Shown: one piece after another, positions 62,598 through 64,000 of the stretch
Layout: each line of letters opens with the position of its first letter
Position numbering within the stretch: position 1 is the stretch's first letter
Source of the DNA: Desulfamplus magnetovallimortis
GTDB lineage: Bacteria > Desulfobacterota > Desulfobacteria > Desulfobacterales > Desulfobacteraceae
Reading direction: 5' to 3'
DNA: 64,000 nucleotides
Assembly (NCBI RefSeq): GCF_900170035.1
Contig: NZ_LT828541.1
Location: 282,555 to 346,554 of the forward strand
The notes under the pieces: model-generated
Seen by the model: the letters and a program-made list of their open reading frames with translations, nothing else
Told to the model about the DNA's origin: nothing
The model's database searches: none
Made by a program: the position numbers and the translations under genes

Positions 62598-64000
62598 ATG
62601 GCACAGTTTATTTCCGACAGAAGAGACATTGATTTTTTGCTGCACGAGATGCTTGACGCAGAGTCACTTTCAAAAAAACACGATGATTTTGCTGAATTCA
62701 ACAAAAAGACCATTGACCTTATTGTATCTGAGGCAAGAAACCTTGCTGTAAAAGAGATCCTGCCCACCCAGAAAGAAGGTGATGAACAGGGCTGCAAACT
62801 TGAAAATGGCAAAGTTACAACTCCTGAATCATTCAAAAGACTTTATGAAATATTCAATGAAGGTGAGTGGCTTGCCATGACTGAAAATCCCGAATGGGGT
62901 GGACAGGGTATGCCAAGAACCGTAGCATCTGCTGCAATGGAGTATTTTAATGGTGCAAACTACCCCTTTATGATGTATCCCGGGCTTACCCACGGTGCTG
63001 GAAAGCTTGTTGACGAGTTTGGAACAGACGAGCAGAAAAGAATTTTCCTCAAAAACATGTATTCAGGAAAATGGGCAGGCACAATGCTTTTAACCGAGCC
63101 AGGAGCTGGTTCAGATGTCGGTGCCCTTACAACAACAGCAAAGAAAAATGATGACGGAACATACTCAATTACAGGTGAGAAGATATTCATTTCCGGTGGA
63201 GAACATGATCTTACAGAAAATATCATCCATCCGGTTCTGGCACGTATTGAAGGCGCCCCTGAAGGCACAAAGGGAATTTCTCTGTTTCTGGTTCCCAAAT
63301 TCAGAGTAAATGAGGACGGAAGCCTGGGAGAGTTCAATGATGTCATCTGCACCGGTATAGAGCACAAAATGGGAATTCATGCTAACAGCACATGCTCCCT
63401 TGCCCTTGGCAGCAACGGCAACTGCATCGGCACACTTCTTGGCGAAGAGAACAAGGGCATGAAAGCAATGTTCGTCATGATGAATGAAGCCCGCCTTCTG
63501 GTTGGATACCAGGGCTTTGCATGTGCCACAGCATCATATCAGTATGCTGTCAACTATGCAAAACAGAGGGTTCAGGGTAAGAACCTTATGGATATGATGA
63601 ACCCTGATGCCAAGGCTGTCACCATCATAAATCACCCGGATGTGAGACGCCAATTGCTTAAAATGAAGGTATTTGTGGAAGGCATGAGAAGTATTCTCTA
63701 CTATGTCAACTACTGTGCTGACATGGCAGTTATCGGAGAGACAGAAGAGGAGCGTGCAAAATACCAGGGTCTTGTTGAGGTTCTGACCCCAATTGCCAAG
63801 GGATATGTAACAGACAGAGCATTTGAGGTGTGCAGCCAGGGTATGCAGGTATATGGCGGATATGGATTCATTGAAGAGTACCCAATGGCACAGCTTTTAA
63901 GGGATTGCCGTATCACATTGATCTATGAAGGTACAAACGGCATTCAGGCCATGGATCTTTTGGGTAGAAAACTTGGCATGAACAAGGGTAAACCTGTCAT
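62598..64000 (+). CDS. Long-type acyl-CoA dehydrogenase, 3' end outside the window
   Basis: 467 residues are visible of what is probably a roughly 600-residue enzyme with a C-terminal extension, the group that includes DmdC-like dehydrogenases. MAQFISDRRDIDFLLHEM is the usual N-terminal segment of that group. The acyl-CoA and FAD regions are TENPEWGGQGMP, LLTEPGAGSDVGAL and FISGGEHDL, and GMQVYGGYGFIEEYP precedes the catalytic glutamate in LIYEGTNGIQAMDL. The ATG at 62598 is behind GGGG. It oxidises acyl-CoA in beta-oxidation or a related pathway, passing electrons to an ETF. The reading frame runs off the end of the window. Confidence 0.94.
   Translation, partial: MAQFISDRRDIDFLLHEMLDAESLSKKHDDFAEFNKKTIDLIVSEARNLAVKEILPTQKEGDEQGCKLENGKVTTPESFKRLYEIFNEGEWLAMTENPEWGGQGMPRTVASAAMEYFNGANYPFMMYPGLTHGAGKLVDEFGTDEQKRIFLKNMYSGKWAGTMLLTEPGAGSDVGALTTTAKKNDDGTYSITGEKIFISGGEHDLTENIIHPVLARIEGAPEGTKGISLFLVPKFRVNEDGSLGEFNDVICTGIEHKMGIHANSTCSLALGSNGNCIGTLLGEENKGMKAMFVMMNEARLLVGYQGFACATASYQYAVNYAKQRVQGKNLMDMMNPDAKAVTIINHPDVRRQLLKMKVFVEGMRSILYYVNYCADMAVIGETEEERAKYQGLVEVLTPIAKGYVTDRAFEVCSQGMQVYGGYGFIEEYPMAQLLRDCRITLIYEGTNGIQAMDLLGRKLGMNKGKPV

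Overview
The window comes from a dissimilatory sulfate reducer of the Desulfobacterales type (Desulfobacterota). The evidence is a complete sulfite-forming electron chain, aprBA followed by qmoABC (11975-20278), together with cobalamin-independent methionine synthase-like, LL-diaminopimelate aminotransferase (DapL) and PreP-type genes and many sigma54-style regulators. The DNA is AT-rich, with long intergenic gaps. No rRNA, tRNA, CRISPR array or intact insertion sequence was found. Genus-level assignment is inference only.

Layout. 1-3349: a frameshifted gene end, an OmpA/PKD outer-membrane protein on the minus strand, and a 53-residue exported peptide behind a sigma54-like promoter. 3760-9695: an AlaC-like aminotransferase overlapping an RND efflux adaptor, then its pump. 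9692-11360: an odd SDR and a YkgJ-type cysteine-cluster protein on the minus strand. 11975-20278: APS reductase and the Qmo complex, which passes quinol electrons to it; qmoC is set apart by a terminator. 20601-25557: a cold-shock protein, a spore-photoproduct-lyase-like radical SAM protein, two unknown minus-strand genes, and a diguanylate cyclase with a sigma54-like promoter.

26419-32098 is a chemosensory operon (cheA, cheD, an HDOD gene split by a frameshift at an A8 run, cheY, a cheX-like gene, cheB) without cheR, cheW or a receptor. It faces a ParA ATPase and a coiled-coil protein on the other strand. 33815-41807 (minus strand) carries a secreted nuclease, a MoeA fused to a substrate-binding domain, a MoeA with an in-frame 36-bp minisatellite, dapL, a degenerate HD-GYP protein and rsmA. 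42141-54645 carries a PreP-like M16C peptidase with a 39-bp in-frame minisatellite, two tandem FapA/DUF342 paralogues, an NtrC-family regulator and glutamate dehydrogenase. 55556-62156 carries a short Rho, PBP1C, YbaK, a MetE-like protein, a DUF1456 protein and a YCII protein. The window ends inside a long acyl-CoA dehydrogenase.

The most striking property is repeat content. At least eight families (called A-H here) of 40-190 bp, mostly palindromic, interspersed repeats fill the gaps. Several touch genes exactly, supplying stop codons or abutting start codons. A second trend is low-complexity or tandem-repeat expansion inside otherwise conserved enzymes (MoeA, PreP, the radical SAM protein, the second FapA-like protein, PBP1C).
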